Source: JAGNZR01 sp051646055 (GTDB taxonomy: Bacteria > Fusobacteriota > Fusobacteriia > Fusobacteriales > Fusobacteriaceae). Taken from it: a stretch of 64,000 bases of DNA. The stretch lies in NCBI GenBank assembly GCA_051646055.1, contig JBOFCM010000110.1:20209-84208 (forward strand), in the 5' to 3' direction. Positions 42,360 through 50,385 of this stretch are shown piece after piece (positions within the stretch are counted from its first letter, which is position 1; every line of letters begins with the position of its first letter). A program made the position numbers and the translations under genes. The notes under the pieces were generated by a model. That model was not told the origin of the DNA and did no database searches. It saw nothing but the letters and a program-made list of their open reading frames with translations.

Positions 42360-43325
42360 TTATTTAGATAATACTCTAGCTATTTCAAAATCTTCAGAAA
42401 TACTTGTAAATCTCTGTCCTTCCCAAGCATATGAGATAGGATGAGTAACTATTTTGTTTCCTTCCATTCCTACCATAACTCCTCCGTCTCCAGCTACAAG
42501 AATTTCAACAGCTTTAACAGCCATTTTTGTAGCAAGAATTCTGTCAAATCCAGAAGGAGCTCCTCCTCTCTGAACGTGTCCTAGAACTACGCTTCTAACT
42601 TCAGAGTTAACTTTATGCTTTAATTCCTCTTCAATATCTGAAACTTTTCCTACACCTTCAGCTACAAGAACTATATCATGAAGTTTTCCACTTTTTCTAC
42701 GGTCCTTAATCTGAAGAGCAAGCATCTCTATAGGGTTATCCATTTCAGGAATAAGAAGTCCGTCTCCTCCTCCTGCCATGCATGAGTAAAGAGCAAGATC
42801 TCCAGCATGTCTTCCCATAACCTCTACAAGAATTGTTCTCTCATGAGAAGTTGCAGTATCTCTGATTTTAGAGATAGCATCCAGAATAGTGTTAAGGCAT
42901 GTATCGAATCCTATAGTATAATCAGTTCCAATGATATCGTTATCAATAGTTCCAGGTAATCCAACAACCTTAATTCCATGCTCTTTAGAAAGCAGATCAG
43001 CACCACGGTATGATCCGTCACCACCGATTACGATAACTCCCTCGATACCTCTTCTTTTTAGATTGGCAGCTGCTATAGCTCTGAATTTAGGATCTTTGAA
43101 TTCCAGACATCTGGCAGTAAGAAGTTTTGTTCCACCTCTATCAATGATTCCAGAAACATACTGAGAATCAATAGGAAAAATCTCATCATTCAGCATACCT
43201 GAGTATCCTCTTTTTACACCATAAACAGTCATTCCCAGATCCATGGCATATTTTGCAGCAGCTCTGATAGCTGTATTCATTCCTGGAGCATCTCCTCCAC
43301 TAGTTAAAATTGCGATTTTCTTCAT
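42360..43325 (-). CDS. pfkA: 6-phosphofructokinase
   Basis: Glycolytic ATP-dependent PFK of 321 residues. The ATP site is seen in ILTSGGDAPGMNTAIRAA and IGGDGSYRGAD; the fructose-6-phosphate site includes GTIDNDIIGTDYTIGFDTC with the catalytic Asp, and VEVMGRHAGDLAL. The Gly104-equivalent in GGDGS points to ATP rather than pyrophosphate. I start it at the ATG at 43325; GGGAG is 12 bases upstream, longer than usual. It is transcribed alone between accA and the recR operon. Confidence 0.95.
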   Translation of the reverse strand: MKKIAILTSGGDAPGMNTAIRAAAKYAMDLGMTVYGVKRGYSGMLNDEIFPIDSQYVSGIIDRGGTKLLTARCLEFKDPKFRAIAAANLKRRGIEGVIVIGGDGSYRGADLLSKEHGIKVVGLPGTIDNDIIGTDYTIGFDTCLNTILDAISKIRDTATSHERTILVEVMGRHAGDLALYSCMAGGGDGLLIPEMDNPIEMLALQIKDRRKSGKLHDIVLVAEGVGKVSDIEEELKHKVNSEVRSVVLGHVQRGGAPSGFDRILATKMAVKAVEILVAGDGGVMVGMEGNKIVTHPISYAWEGQRFTSISEDFEIARVLSK

Positions 43326-43400
43326 AAATGTAATCAACTCCCTAAATCTATTTAATCGTGTAAACAACACAACCCATATAACTTCATTTTACCTCTTAAA

Positions 43401-44348
43401 TTAAAAAGATTCAAGAAATTTTCCCATGTTCCGATATTTGTGATATCTTTCATCCAAAAGAGAGTCAATTTTTAAACATTCTAGTTCTTCTAAGGCTTTG
43501 AAAACAGCACTTTTTAGATTTTGAGCAGCTAAAGTGTGATCTCTATGGGCACCTCCCACAGGCTCAGGAATAATGCCGTCGATAACCCCAAGTTCCAGAA
43601 GGCTGTTGGCAGAGATTTTCAGGTTTTCTGCAGCCTCAGGAGCACGGCTGGAATCTTTATAGAGAATGGCTGCACATCCCTCTGGAGAGATTACAGAGTA
43701 GACAGAGTTCTGAAGCATAAAGATTCTGTCTGTAACTCCAAGTCCCAAAGCACCTCCAGAGCCACCCTCACCTATTACAACAGAGATCATAGGAGTTTTT
43801 ATCCCTGACATCTCCATAAGGTTACGGGCGATAGCCTCTCCCTGTCCGTGCTTTTCAGCCTCTATTCCAGGATAAGCTCCAGGAGTATCTATAAAAGCCA
43901 GTACAGGAATTCTAAATTTTTCAGCCATCCGGAAAAGTCTCAGGGCTTTTCTGTATCCCTCAGGATTGGCCATTCCGAAATTTCTATGGATCTTCTCTTC
44001 AGTGGTACGCCCCTTCTGATGTCCGATGATCATAACTCTTTTGCCCTCTATTTTACACATTCCTCCGACTATGGCAGGATCATCTCTAAAAAGTCTGTCT
44101 CCGTGAAGCTCCACAAAATCCTCTCCTAATTCTCTTATGTAATCGAGGGTGTAGGGTCTGTCAGGGTGTCTGGCTACAAAAATTTTGTCCCATGAAGAGA
44201 GGTTGGAATAGATTTTTTCCAGCATATTTCTATGTTTTTTTTGAAGCTTTTCAATCTCTTCAGTGAGATCTATATTTTTTTCATTGGCAAATTTTTCCAA
44301 TTCTGCTATGTGTTTTTCTAAATCAAATATCTCAGTTTCAAATTTCAT
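43401..44348 (-). CDS. accA: Acetyl-CoA carboxylase carboxyltransferase subunit alpha
   Basis: Transfers carboxyl from biotin to acetyl-CoA, with AccD, in the first step of fatty-acid synthesis. It has 315 residues. Family segments are FVELHGDRLFRDDPAIVGGM, GMANPEGYRKALRLFRMAEKF, FIDTPGAYPGIEAEKHGQGEAIA and GEGGSGGALGLGVTDR. It follows accD by 8 bases with AGGAGG. AccB and AccC are not in the window. Confidence 0.96.
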   Translation of the reverse strand: MKFETEIFDLEKHIAELEKFANEKNIDLTEEIEKLQKKHRNMLEKIYSNLSSWDKIFVARHPDRPYTLDYIRELGEDFVELHGDRLFRDDPAIVGGMCKIEGKRVMIIGHQKGRTTEEKIHRNFGMANPEGYRKALRLFRMAEKFRIPVLAFIDTPGAYPGIEAEKHGQGEAIARNLMEMSGIKTPMISVVIGEGGSGGALGLGVTDRIFMLQNSVYSVISPEGCAAILYKDSSRAPEAAENLKISANSLLELGVIDGIIPEPVGGAHRDHTLAAQNLKSAVFKALEELECLKIDSLLDERYHKYRNMGKFLESF

Positions 44349-44356
44349 AACTCCTC

Positions 44357-45250
44357 CTATTCAGTGGCACAGCTTAAAATTTTATAGAGGGTATCTTTCA
44401 TATCCTCTCTTTTGGAGATGACATCTATCATCCCGAATTCCTGGAGAAATTCACTTCTTTGGAATCCTTCAGGAAGCTGCTGCTTGATAGTCTGCTCAAT
44501 AACTCTAGGACCTGCAAATCCGATAAGAGCATTGGGTTCAGAGAGATTTATGTCTCCCAGCATAGCGAAGGAAGCTGTAACTCCTCCAGTAGTAGGGTCA
44601 ACCGGAATAGAGATAAAGGGAACTCCCACTTCCTTAAGTCTTTCAATAGCAGCTGAAGTTTTAGCCATCTGCATAAGGGAGAGTATCCCTTCGTGCATTC
44701 TTGCTCCTCCAGAAGTGGCAACAACTATAACAGGAATTTTCAGCTGGGCTGCACGCTCTATGGCACGGGTAATTTTTTCTCCCACAACAGATCCCATACT
44801 TCCTCCCATGAAGCTGAAATCCATAGCTGCAATACTGACCTTTAATCCCTTGATAAGACCAGTACCGGAAACAACTCCGTCCTTCATTCCAGTTTTTTCC
44901 ATGGCGTTCTCATATTTATTTTTATACAGAGGGAAATTAAGCGGATCGCAGGACTCTAAATCCCTATCCATCTCTTCAAAACTTCCTTCGTCTATGAGAA
45001 GGTCTACCCTCTCCTGACCGCTCATAGGGAAATAGTGATCGCAGTGTATACATTTTTTTAAATTGTTTTCCAGGTCAACTTTATAGATCATCTCGCTGCA
45101 GCTTGGACATTTTATCCAAAGAGGAGATGAGTTCTCCCCCTCCTCCTGAGGTGTTTTTACCTCTTGCAAATTACCGGAAACCGGAGAAGGAGTTTTATCT
45201 TTAACTGTAAGTGTAGCATATTTTTTTCTTTTAATAGAAAAGAATCCCAT
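44357..45250 (-). CDS. accD: Acetyl-CoA carboxylase carboxyltransferase subunit beta
   Basis: Partner of AccA, 297 residues. The N-terminal Cys4 zinc ribbon is complete (CPSCSEMIYKVDLENNLKKCIHCDHYF), followed by the crotonase-like core with VATSGGARMHEGILSLMQMAKTSAA and PTTGGVTASFAMLGD. A non-conserved Pro/Glu-rich stretch of about 30 residues precedes the zinc ribbon. AAGGAGGT precedes the ATG. A promoter flanked by two copies of a candidate operator lies 75-130 bases upstream. Confidence 0.96.
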   Translation of the reverse strand: MGFFSIKRKKYATLTVKDKTPSPVSGNLQEVKTPQEEGENSSPLWIKCPSCSEMIYKVDLENNLKKCIHCDHYFPMSGQERVDLLIDEGSFEEMDRDLESCDPLNFPLYKNKYENAMEKTGMKDGVVSGTGLIKGLKVSIAAMDFSFMGGSMGSVVGEKITRAIERAAQLKIPVIVVATSGGARMHEGILSLMQMAKTSAAIERLKEVGVPFISIPVDPTTGGVTASFAMLGDINLSEPNALIGFAGPRVIEQTIKQQLPEGFQRSEFLQEFGMIDVISKREDMKDTLYKILSCATE

Positions 45251-45302
45251 GAATACCTCCTTTAAAGTAAAATCATGTAGGAATGAAATTTTAGAATAAA
45301 CT

Positions 45303-45379
45303 TACTATTTAAACAGAGAAATTTAATATACAAATTTCAAAAAAAAGTGTAAAATTATTAAAATAAATAGTATTTAAAC
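45303..45379 (-). promoter_or_regulatory. accDA promoter with a candidate operator pair
   Basis: On the minus strand TTTACA (45353-45348), 17 bases, TATATT (45330-45325) is a plausible promoter. The 12-mer TACTATTTAAAC at 45303-45314 and TAGTATTTAAAC at 45368-45379 flank it, 65 bases apart, one just after the predicted start site and one upstream of the -35. This suggests control by a dimeric regulator, perhaps of lipid synthesis; the regulator is unknown. Confidence 0.5.
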
Positions 45380-45513
45380 TAAAGGTATAACAGCATAATT
45401 TTACAGTAAAACAGACAAACTTTCAACAAAATATTTGTTTTTCAGATAAAGTACACTTAAAAAAAAACTGGGGAAATGTTATTTATAATATTACAAATTA
45501 GGAGGAGAAACAG

Positions 45514-46215
45514 ATGGAAATAGAACTTGGAAAGTTAAGAGAGAAGATAGATTCTATTGATAAGGAGATACTGGAGCTCATATTAAAAAGAATGGAGTGC
45601 GTAGAAAAAGTAGGGGAGCTGAAAGGGAAAAACAACTTCAGAATATATGTGCCAGAGAGGGAAAATTCTATTTTTAGGAATCTTCATGAGAAGGGTGAGA
45701 AGATAGGTGGGAAGGGAAAAATTTCCCAGAGAGAGATAGAAAATATATTTACTGAAATCATCTCTTTCTGCCGTTCAAAAGAGAGAAAAGTAAAGGTATA
45801 CACTGAGGATTACAGTTGTTTTTTTATTGCTCGTAAAATTTTTGGAAGCTGTATAGATATGGGATTACCTGGAGAGGGAAAATCTCTGGAAGATTGTGAT
45901 TTCAAGATTGTAAAACTCTCAGAAGAGAGGTACGGAGAGATATTTTTAGAGAAAATATTTAAATTTATAGTATCGGTCATTGATTTTTCTGGAGAACGTT
46001 ATATAATTTTAGGGAAAGATTCTAATGGAAGAGGAAAAGAATCATATACAGGAGCTCTGATTTTTCATCTGAAGGAGAAAAAATATGAGTTTAGAGAGTT
46101 AAAAGGATTTATGGAGGATGGAGAGATTCAGAGAGAGATAAAAAACCTTTCTATTTCCCCAGATATAGAGATAAAAATACTCGGATCATATGAAAAAAGA
46201 GAGATAGAGGGTTAA
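45514..46215 (+). CDS. Chorismate mutase-domain protein with unknown C-terminal half
   Basis: A 233-residue protein. Residues 1-90 are an AroQ-type chorismate mutase: LREKIDSIDKEILELILKRMECVEKVGELK, PEREN and IFTEIISFCRS. The residues matching E. coli R11, R28, K39, R51 and E52 are kept as Arg9, Arg26, Lys37, Arg49 and Glu50. Residues 95-233 are not recognisable as prephenate dehydratase or dehydrogenase; no THR or ACT-like motif is seen, though it may be a degenerate relative. GGAGGAG precedes the ATG. It leads an operon with a lipoprotein and the citrate lyase accessory genes, not aromatic synthesis genes. Confidence 0.72.
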   Translation: MEIELGKLREKIDSIDKEILELILKRMECVEKVGELKGKNNFRIYVPERENSIFRNLHEKGEKIGGKGKISQREIENIFTEIISFCRSKERKVKVYTEDYSCFFIARKIFGSCIDMGLPGEGKSLEDCDFKIVKLSEERYGEIFLEKIFKFIVSVIDFSGERYIILGKDSNGRGKESYTGALIFHLKEKKYEFRELKGFMEDGEIQREIKNLSISPDIEIKILGSYEKREIEG

Positions 46216-46235
46216 AAATTTAAGGGGGAGAAAAG

Positions 46236-46787
46236 ATGAGATATTGGAAGAGATTTTTACAGGGAACTTTACTTTTGACAGTCTTGGCCTTTACGGCCTG
46301 TACCAGTGCTTTGGATACTGTTTCAGATTTAGCCAGCAGCATAAGCGTCTCTATACCTGAAAGTGTTAAAACAGCGGCACTGGGGAGGGTGAATCAGGAG
46401 CTTGAGCTCTATGCAATAGGAGGGGCAAATTTAGGGGATGGGGGCATCACTTTTGCCAATTCCAGGGCTCTCAAAAACAGCAGAGAGAAGCTGAGAGAGG
46501 AGATAAGAAAAGAATCTGAGATTCAGATAAGGTCCTATATAAGCAATCAGGATAACTACACAAAAAAAATAATAACCCCTATAATTCCGGATATGGTGGA
46601 ATATATAGTGGAGGCAGAGATAGGAAGGGCCCAGGAAAGGGGATTCTGGGATGACGGAAGAAGAAGTTATGCTCTCCTCAGTTTGAATAGAAAGGATGTA
46701 AAAATTCAGTCAGAGAGAGTTTTTAACGGTTATATAAAAGATTTGAGCAACAGAATAAAAGCCACAGTTGTTGCAGAAAGCGAGTAG
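46236..46787 (+). CDS. Lipoprotein of unknown function (LPP20-like)
   Basis: A 183-residue lipoprotein (lipobox FTAC, Cys22). The mature part has an N-terminal helical region and a segment KNSREKLREEIRKESEIQIRSYIS that recalls LPP20/FlgP-type lipoproteins, in which alternating small and charged residues build a helix; the match is weak. The ribosome-binding region GGGGAGAAAA is perfectly complementary over 10 bases to the second loop of the candidate sRNA at 11.1 kb. It lies 20 bases after the chorismate-mutase gene and 3 before citC. Confidence 0.72.
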   Translation: MRYWKRFLQGTLLLTVLAFTACTSALDTVSDLASSISVSIPESVKTAALGRVNQELELYAIGGANLGDGGITFANSRALKNSREKLREEIRKESEIQIRSYISNQDNYTKKIITPIIPDMVEYIVEAEIGRAQERGFWDDGRRSYALLSLNRKDVKIQSERVFNGYIKDLSNRIKATVVAESE

Positions 46788-46790
46788 ACT

Positions 46791-47837
46791 ATGAAATTGG
46801 AAAAAATAAACTATAGAAACAGTTTTGAAGTGAGAGAGTTGAAAGAGTTCCTTACTAGGAACGGGATAAATTTTGATGAGAGCTGTGATTATTCTGTTGT
46901 CCTTCGTGACCACGAGGAGAGGGTTGTTGCCACAGCTTCCAAAAGCAGAAATATACTGAAATGTTTTGCCATAGATGAGAAGCTCCGTGGAGAAGGGGTA
47001 TCAGGGCAGATAATTACAGCTATAACCAACAGGATGTTTGAAGAGGGGTATTACTCCTCCTTTGTTTTTACTAAAAGTGAAAATGGAACTCTCTTCCTGG
47101 GAATGGGATATAAGATGGTTGCGACCACAGATAGGGTAGCTCTTCTAGAGATGGGAATCAGCTCCATAGAAAAGACTTTGGATGGGATAAAAAAGAAATT
47201 TCACCTGGAAGAGAAAAAAGAGAGAGCCATGATAGTTATGAACTGTAATCCCTTTACCTACGGGCATCAGTATCTAGTGGAAAAGGCAGCAGCAGAAAAC
47301 GAGGAGGTTCTCATATTTGTAGTGGAAGAGGACCGTTCAGTCTTCCCTTTTAAGGTGAGATATGACCTTATAAGGAAGGGAACAGCCCATCTGGGAAATG
47401 TAAAGGTTATCCCTGGAACGGAGTATATTATCTCCAGTGCCACTTTTCCCAACTATTTTCTGAAAAAAGAGGATGACTCTCTTCTGGAATATACCAAACT
47501 GGATGTTACAGTGGCAGCTACAAGATTCTGTCCTGCCTTTAACATCAGAAGGAGATATGTAGGGGAGGAGCCTTTCTGCTCTATGACGGAAAAATATAAC
47601 GGAACAATAAAAGAACTTTTTCCGAAATATGGAATAGAAGTTATGATTGTTCCGAGAAAAGTGGAGGGAGACAGTGCAATATCTGCAACCCAGGTAAGAA
47701 AACTTTTAGGCGAGGGGAATTTGGAAGCCTTGAAGAGAAAAGTTCCTCCTACAACCTATGAATTTTTAGAGAGTCCTCAGGGAAGAGAGATAGGAGAGCT
47801 TATAAGGGAAAAGTTGAAAGAGGAGTCGCAAGGATGA
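46791..47837 (+). CDS. citC: [Citrate (pro-3S)-lyase] ligase
   Basis: Acetylates the prosthetic group of citrate lyase, switching it on. It has 348 residues: an N-terminal GNAT-like domain (KCFAIDEKLRGEGVSGQIITAITN) and a nucleotidyltransferase-like domain with MIVMNCNPFTYGHQYLVEKAA and SATQVRKLL. It overlaps citXG as ATGA. The lyase subunit genes citD, citE and citF are not in the window, so the accessory genes are split from their target. Confidence 0.9.
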   Translation: MKLEKINYRNSFEVRELKEFLTRNGINFDESCDYSVVLRDHEERVVATASKSRNILKCFAIDEKLRGEGVSGQIITAITNRMFEEGYYSSFVFTKSENGTLFLGMGYKMVATTDRVALLEMGISSIEKTLDGIKKKFHLEEKKERAMIVMNCNPFTYGHQYLVEKAAAENEEVLIFVVEEDRSVFPFKVRYDLIRKGTAHLGNVKVIPGTEYIISSATFPNYFLKKEDDSLLEYTKLDVTVAATRFCPAFNIRRRYVGEEPFCSMTEKYNGTIKELFPKYGIEVMIVPRKVEGDSAISATQVRKLLGEGNLEALKRKVPPTTYEFLESPQGREIGELIREKLKEESQG

Positions 47838-49231
47838 GATATATAGAGAATTTTTCCCTGGAGGATTTTCTCCAGGAGCGGGAAGATAGAGTTGAAAGAC
47901 AGAGGGAGCTCATGGAAAAGTTCGGGGCTACTCTTCTGGTAGTGAGAAGTAATTATCCAGGAAAGAACAAAAGTCAGTATCCATCCCTGGAGATAGTAGA
48001 GGCAGTTTCCCAGGAGGTGGAAAAGATACTCCATGAAAAGATACTTCATCAGGATATGCAAGAGACTCTAGAGGGAAAAATTTATACTCTTGTGGTGGAC
48101 ATGGAACTATATGAAGTGAAGAGAAAAATGGTGTATCTGGAAGAGAATCATCCCCTTGGAAGATTTCTGGATATAGATGTCTATGGAAAGGAAGGACACT
48201 CCATCTCCAGGAGGGATATAGGATATCCCCCAAGAAAATGTTATCTTTGCAATGAAACGGCAGTGATATGCACAAGGGAGATGGCTCACAGCCAGGAGGA
48301 TATAAAAAGACATATACTGAAGGGCTACGAGAAATACCTGGAGCTCCAGAAAGAGAGAGAGAGAATCGGAGATAAACTGGGAGACCTGGTACTCAAGGCC
48401 TGTATAATGGAGGTAAGCTGTCACCCTTCCTTTGGATTGGTATCTCCCCTGAGCAGAGGTTCCCACAGGGATATGGATTATTTCACATTCCTTGAAAGTT
48501 CCCTGGCTATAAAGGGAGGTCTTAAAAAAATGGCTCTCTTAGGATATTCCAGCATGGAAAATGAGGATATTTTCAGAATGTCCAGAAAAATCGGGATTGA
48601 AGCCGAAAGAGCCATGTTCAGAGCTACAGAGGGAGTAAACACCCACAAGGGAATGATATTTCTCCTGGGAGTTGTAATCCAGGTTATAGGAAAGATTTTT
48701 TATAACTTCAGGAATGAAAAGGAGAAAATTTCAGAGGATGAGTTTTATGCCTTGATTCAGGATGGAATCAGGGAGATTTCTAAAGATATACTGAAGGATT
48801 TTGAAAAAATTCCTGAGAAGGAAAATAGGGGAGAAAAACTCACCAATGGAGAACTGCTCTACCTGAAGCATGGATTCCTCGGAATAAGAGGAGAGGTGAG
48901 AGAGGGGCTGACTGTGGTCTTTGGAGAGGGAATACCTGTTCTGAAAAATTCTCTGGAGAGGGGAGATGAAAAAAATCTCGCTCTGGTAAAAACTCTTCTG
49001 AAACTTATGAGCAGGGTGGAAGATTCCACAATAGTCAATAGAAAAGGGATAGAAGTTTTGAAAATTGTTCAGAGGGAATCAGAGGAACTTTTCAACAACT
49101 TCACACTGGAAAAAGCTTGCCAGCTGGAGAAAACCTATATAGATAGGGGAATCAGTCCCGGAGGAAGTGCTGATCTTCTGGCTGTAACCATTCTTTTACA
49201 TGAGGGATATAAAGTTTTTAAGAGTGTTTAG
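47834..49231 (+). CDS. citXG: Fused CitX/CitG: citrate lyase holo-ACP synthase and triphosphoribosyl-dephospho-CoA synthase
   Basis: A 465-residue fusion. The CitX part (about 1-165) attaches the prosthetic group to the acyl carrier subunit; its signature is HPLGRFLDIDVYG, then RRDIGYPPRKCYLCNETAVICTREMAHS. The CitG part (about 175-465) makes the prosthetic group precursor from dephospho-CoA and ATP: LVLKACIMEVSCHPSFGLVSPLSRGSHRDMDYFTFLES and GIEAERAMFRATEGVNTHKGMIFLLG. Such fusions are known in several bacteria. It ends the operon at a hairpin terminator. Confidence 0.9.
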   Translation: MRYIENFSLEDFLQEREDRVERQRELMEKFGATLLVVRSNYPGKNKSQYPSLEIVEAVSQEVEKILHEKILHQDMQETLEGKIYTLVVDMELYEVKRKMVYLEENHPLGRFLDIDVYGKEGHSISRRDIGYPPRKCYLCNETAVICTREMAHSQEDIKRHILKGYEKYLELQKERERIGDKLGDLVLKACIMEVSCHPSFGLVSPLSRGSHRDMDYFTFLESSLAIKGGLKKMALLGYSSMENEDIFRMSRKIGIEAERAMFRATEGVNTHKGMIFLLGVVIQVIGKIFYNFRNEKEKISEDEFYALIQDGIREISKDILKDFEKIPEKENRGEKLTNGELLYLKHGFLGIRGEVREGLTVVFGEGIPVLKNSLERGDEKNLALVKTLLKLMSRVEDSTIVNRKGIEVLKIVQRESEELFNNFTLEKACQLEKTYIDRGISPGGSADLLAVTILLHEGYKVFKSV

Positions 49232-49243
49232 ATAGGAAAATAG

Positions 49244-49278
49244 AAAATAACCAGCTATGGGGAATAGCTGGTTATTTT
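49244..49278 (+). terminator. Terminator of the citC-citXG operon
   Basis: A 15-bp perfect stem AAAATAACCAGCTAT/ATAGCTGGTTATTTT with loop GGGGA. The T-tract is the stem's own TTTT. Confidence 0.85.
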
Positions 49279-49280
49279 AG

Positions 49281-49337
49281 GGGGATATTGTGATTCTATG
49301 TTTAATAGAAGGTACTATAATCTACACCATAATCCCC
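49281..49337. other. Structured intergenic segment, nested inverted repeats
   Basis: An outer inverted repeat (GGGGATATTGTG with CACCATAATCCCC, about 11 pairs with one mismatch and one bulge) encloses an inner hairpin TTCTAT/ATAGAA. It lies directly after the citXG terminator and before the 3' end of the pseudouridine synthase gene, followed by a long AT stretch. It could be a second terminator for the minus-strand gene or a small RNA; I see no promoter. Confidence 0.4.
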
Positions 49338-49365
49338 TTTATTCCTTTAAAATTTTTTTAAATTT

Positions 49366-50253
49366 TTAAATTTTTTTTAAAAGAAAAGAATCTGGAAGAG
49401 GAAGCTGAAGTTTTAGCTCCAATTTTGGGATTTCTAGATAATAGGAGTGGAGCATCATTCTTTTAGAACGGATCTTTGAGCCATATTTCACGTCTCCTAC
49501 AATGGGGTGACCTAGGGCTGAAAGCTGGACTCTCAGCTGATGTGTTCTTCCTGAACTCAATTGTCCCTCCAAAAGGGTAAATCCTCCCTCTCTTTTTAGA
49601 ACTTTAAAATGGCTGGTGCTCTCTTTGGCACCGGGCTCGAATTTTTGAAGCTCTATAACCCGGTCCTCAACTTTTTTCAGATAGGTTGTCTGAGTGAACT
49701 CATCCTTCTGAATCCTTCCCTCTACCAGTATATAGTATCTTTTGTCCATTCTATTTTCACGAATCTCTTCAGCTAGAATTCTTGCCATTGGGAGAGTTTT
49801 GGCTCCTATAACCATTCCAGATGTAGCCTTATCTATCCTATTCACAAAGGAAAAATCACTGTTTTTCAAATAGCTTTGAACCATCTCTGTAAGTCCGTAA
49901 TCATGCCCAGATCCCACATGCATAACTAAATTTGCCCTTTTATTGATAATGATAAGCTCGTCATTTTCAAAAACAATGGAGTTTTTAATCTCCTCTATCT
50001 CCTTTGGAGAAAGATCTATAAAATTTTCCTTCAGCGGAGCGAGAGATTCCATTTTTTCCCCAGCCAGACGGAATATTTTTATGTTGTCACCTAGAGCCAG
50101 TCGTGCATTCTCTTTTGTTTTTTTTCCGTTTACCTTGATATTTCCAGTACGGATTCCCTTAAATATCTCAGTAAGAGGAATATCGGGAAGCATCTTTCTT
50201 AAAAATCTGTCCACCCTTACATCTGCAAATTTTTCATCTATTTTAAATTCCAT
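49366..50253 (-). CDS. RluC/RluD family 23S rRNA pseudouridine synthase
   Basis: A 295-residue protein with an N-terminal S4 RNA-binding domain (VDRFLRKMLPDIPLTEIFKGIRTGNIKVNGKKTKE) and the catalytic domain. The active Asp is in FVNRIDKATSGMVIGAK; the usual HRLD is NRID here. HQLRVQLSALGHPIVGDVKYG is also typical. It modifies uridines in 23S rRNA; which positions cannot be told. AGGAGG lies 6 bases before the ATG. It is divergent from ligA. Confidence 0.9.
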   Translation of the reverse strand: MEFKIDEKFADVRVDRFLRKMLPDIPLTEIFKGIRTGNIKVNGKKTKENARLALGDNIKIFRLAGEKMESLAPLKENFIDLSPKEIEEIKNSIVFENDELIIINKRANLVMHVGSGHDYGLTEMVQSYLKNSDFSFVNRIDKATSGMVIGAKTLPMARILAEEIRENRMDKRYYILVEGRIQKDEFTQTTYLKKVEDRVIELQKFEPGAKESTSHFKVLKREGGFTLLEGQLSSGRTHQLRVQLSALGHPIVGDVKYGSKIRSKRMMLHSYYLEIPKLELKLQLPLPDSFLLKKI

Positions 50254-50276
50254 AAAAACCTCCTAATTATTTTTAA

Positions 50277-50288
50277 ATTATACCATAT
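50277..50288 (-). promoter_or_regulatory. Extended -10 promoter for the pseudouridine synthase gene
   Basis: The minus strand reads ATATGGTATAAT, a TGG-TATAAT extended -10, 24 bases before the start codon. The same 12-mer occurs on the plus strand at 50348-50359 for ligA. The -35 is weak. Confidence 0.6.
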
Positions 50289-50329
50289 TTTTCCATTTAT
50301 TGAAAAGCTAAAGAGAAACTACTCATCCT

Positions 50330-50359
50330 TTGATTTATTGCAGAGGGATATGGTATAAT
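50330..50359 (+). promoter_or_regulatory. Sigma-70 promoter for ligA
   Basis: TTGATT (50330-50335), 18 bases, TATAAT (50354-50359) preceded by TGG. The ligA ATG is 27 bases downstream. Confidence 0.7.
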
Positions 50360-50385
50360 CTAGATAAAAAAATAGAGGAGAAACT

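Noticed and set aside
43330..43400. Possible Rex site (TTGTGTTGTTTACACGA on the minus strand) upstream of pfkA
   Set aside because: The half-sites GTGT/ACAC are one base closer than in the Rex consensus and the flanks do not match.
49338..49385. Long A/T runs before the pseudouridine synthase stop
   Set aside because: Simple AT-rich spacer; no attachment site, transposon end or origin-like repeats are recognisable.
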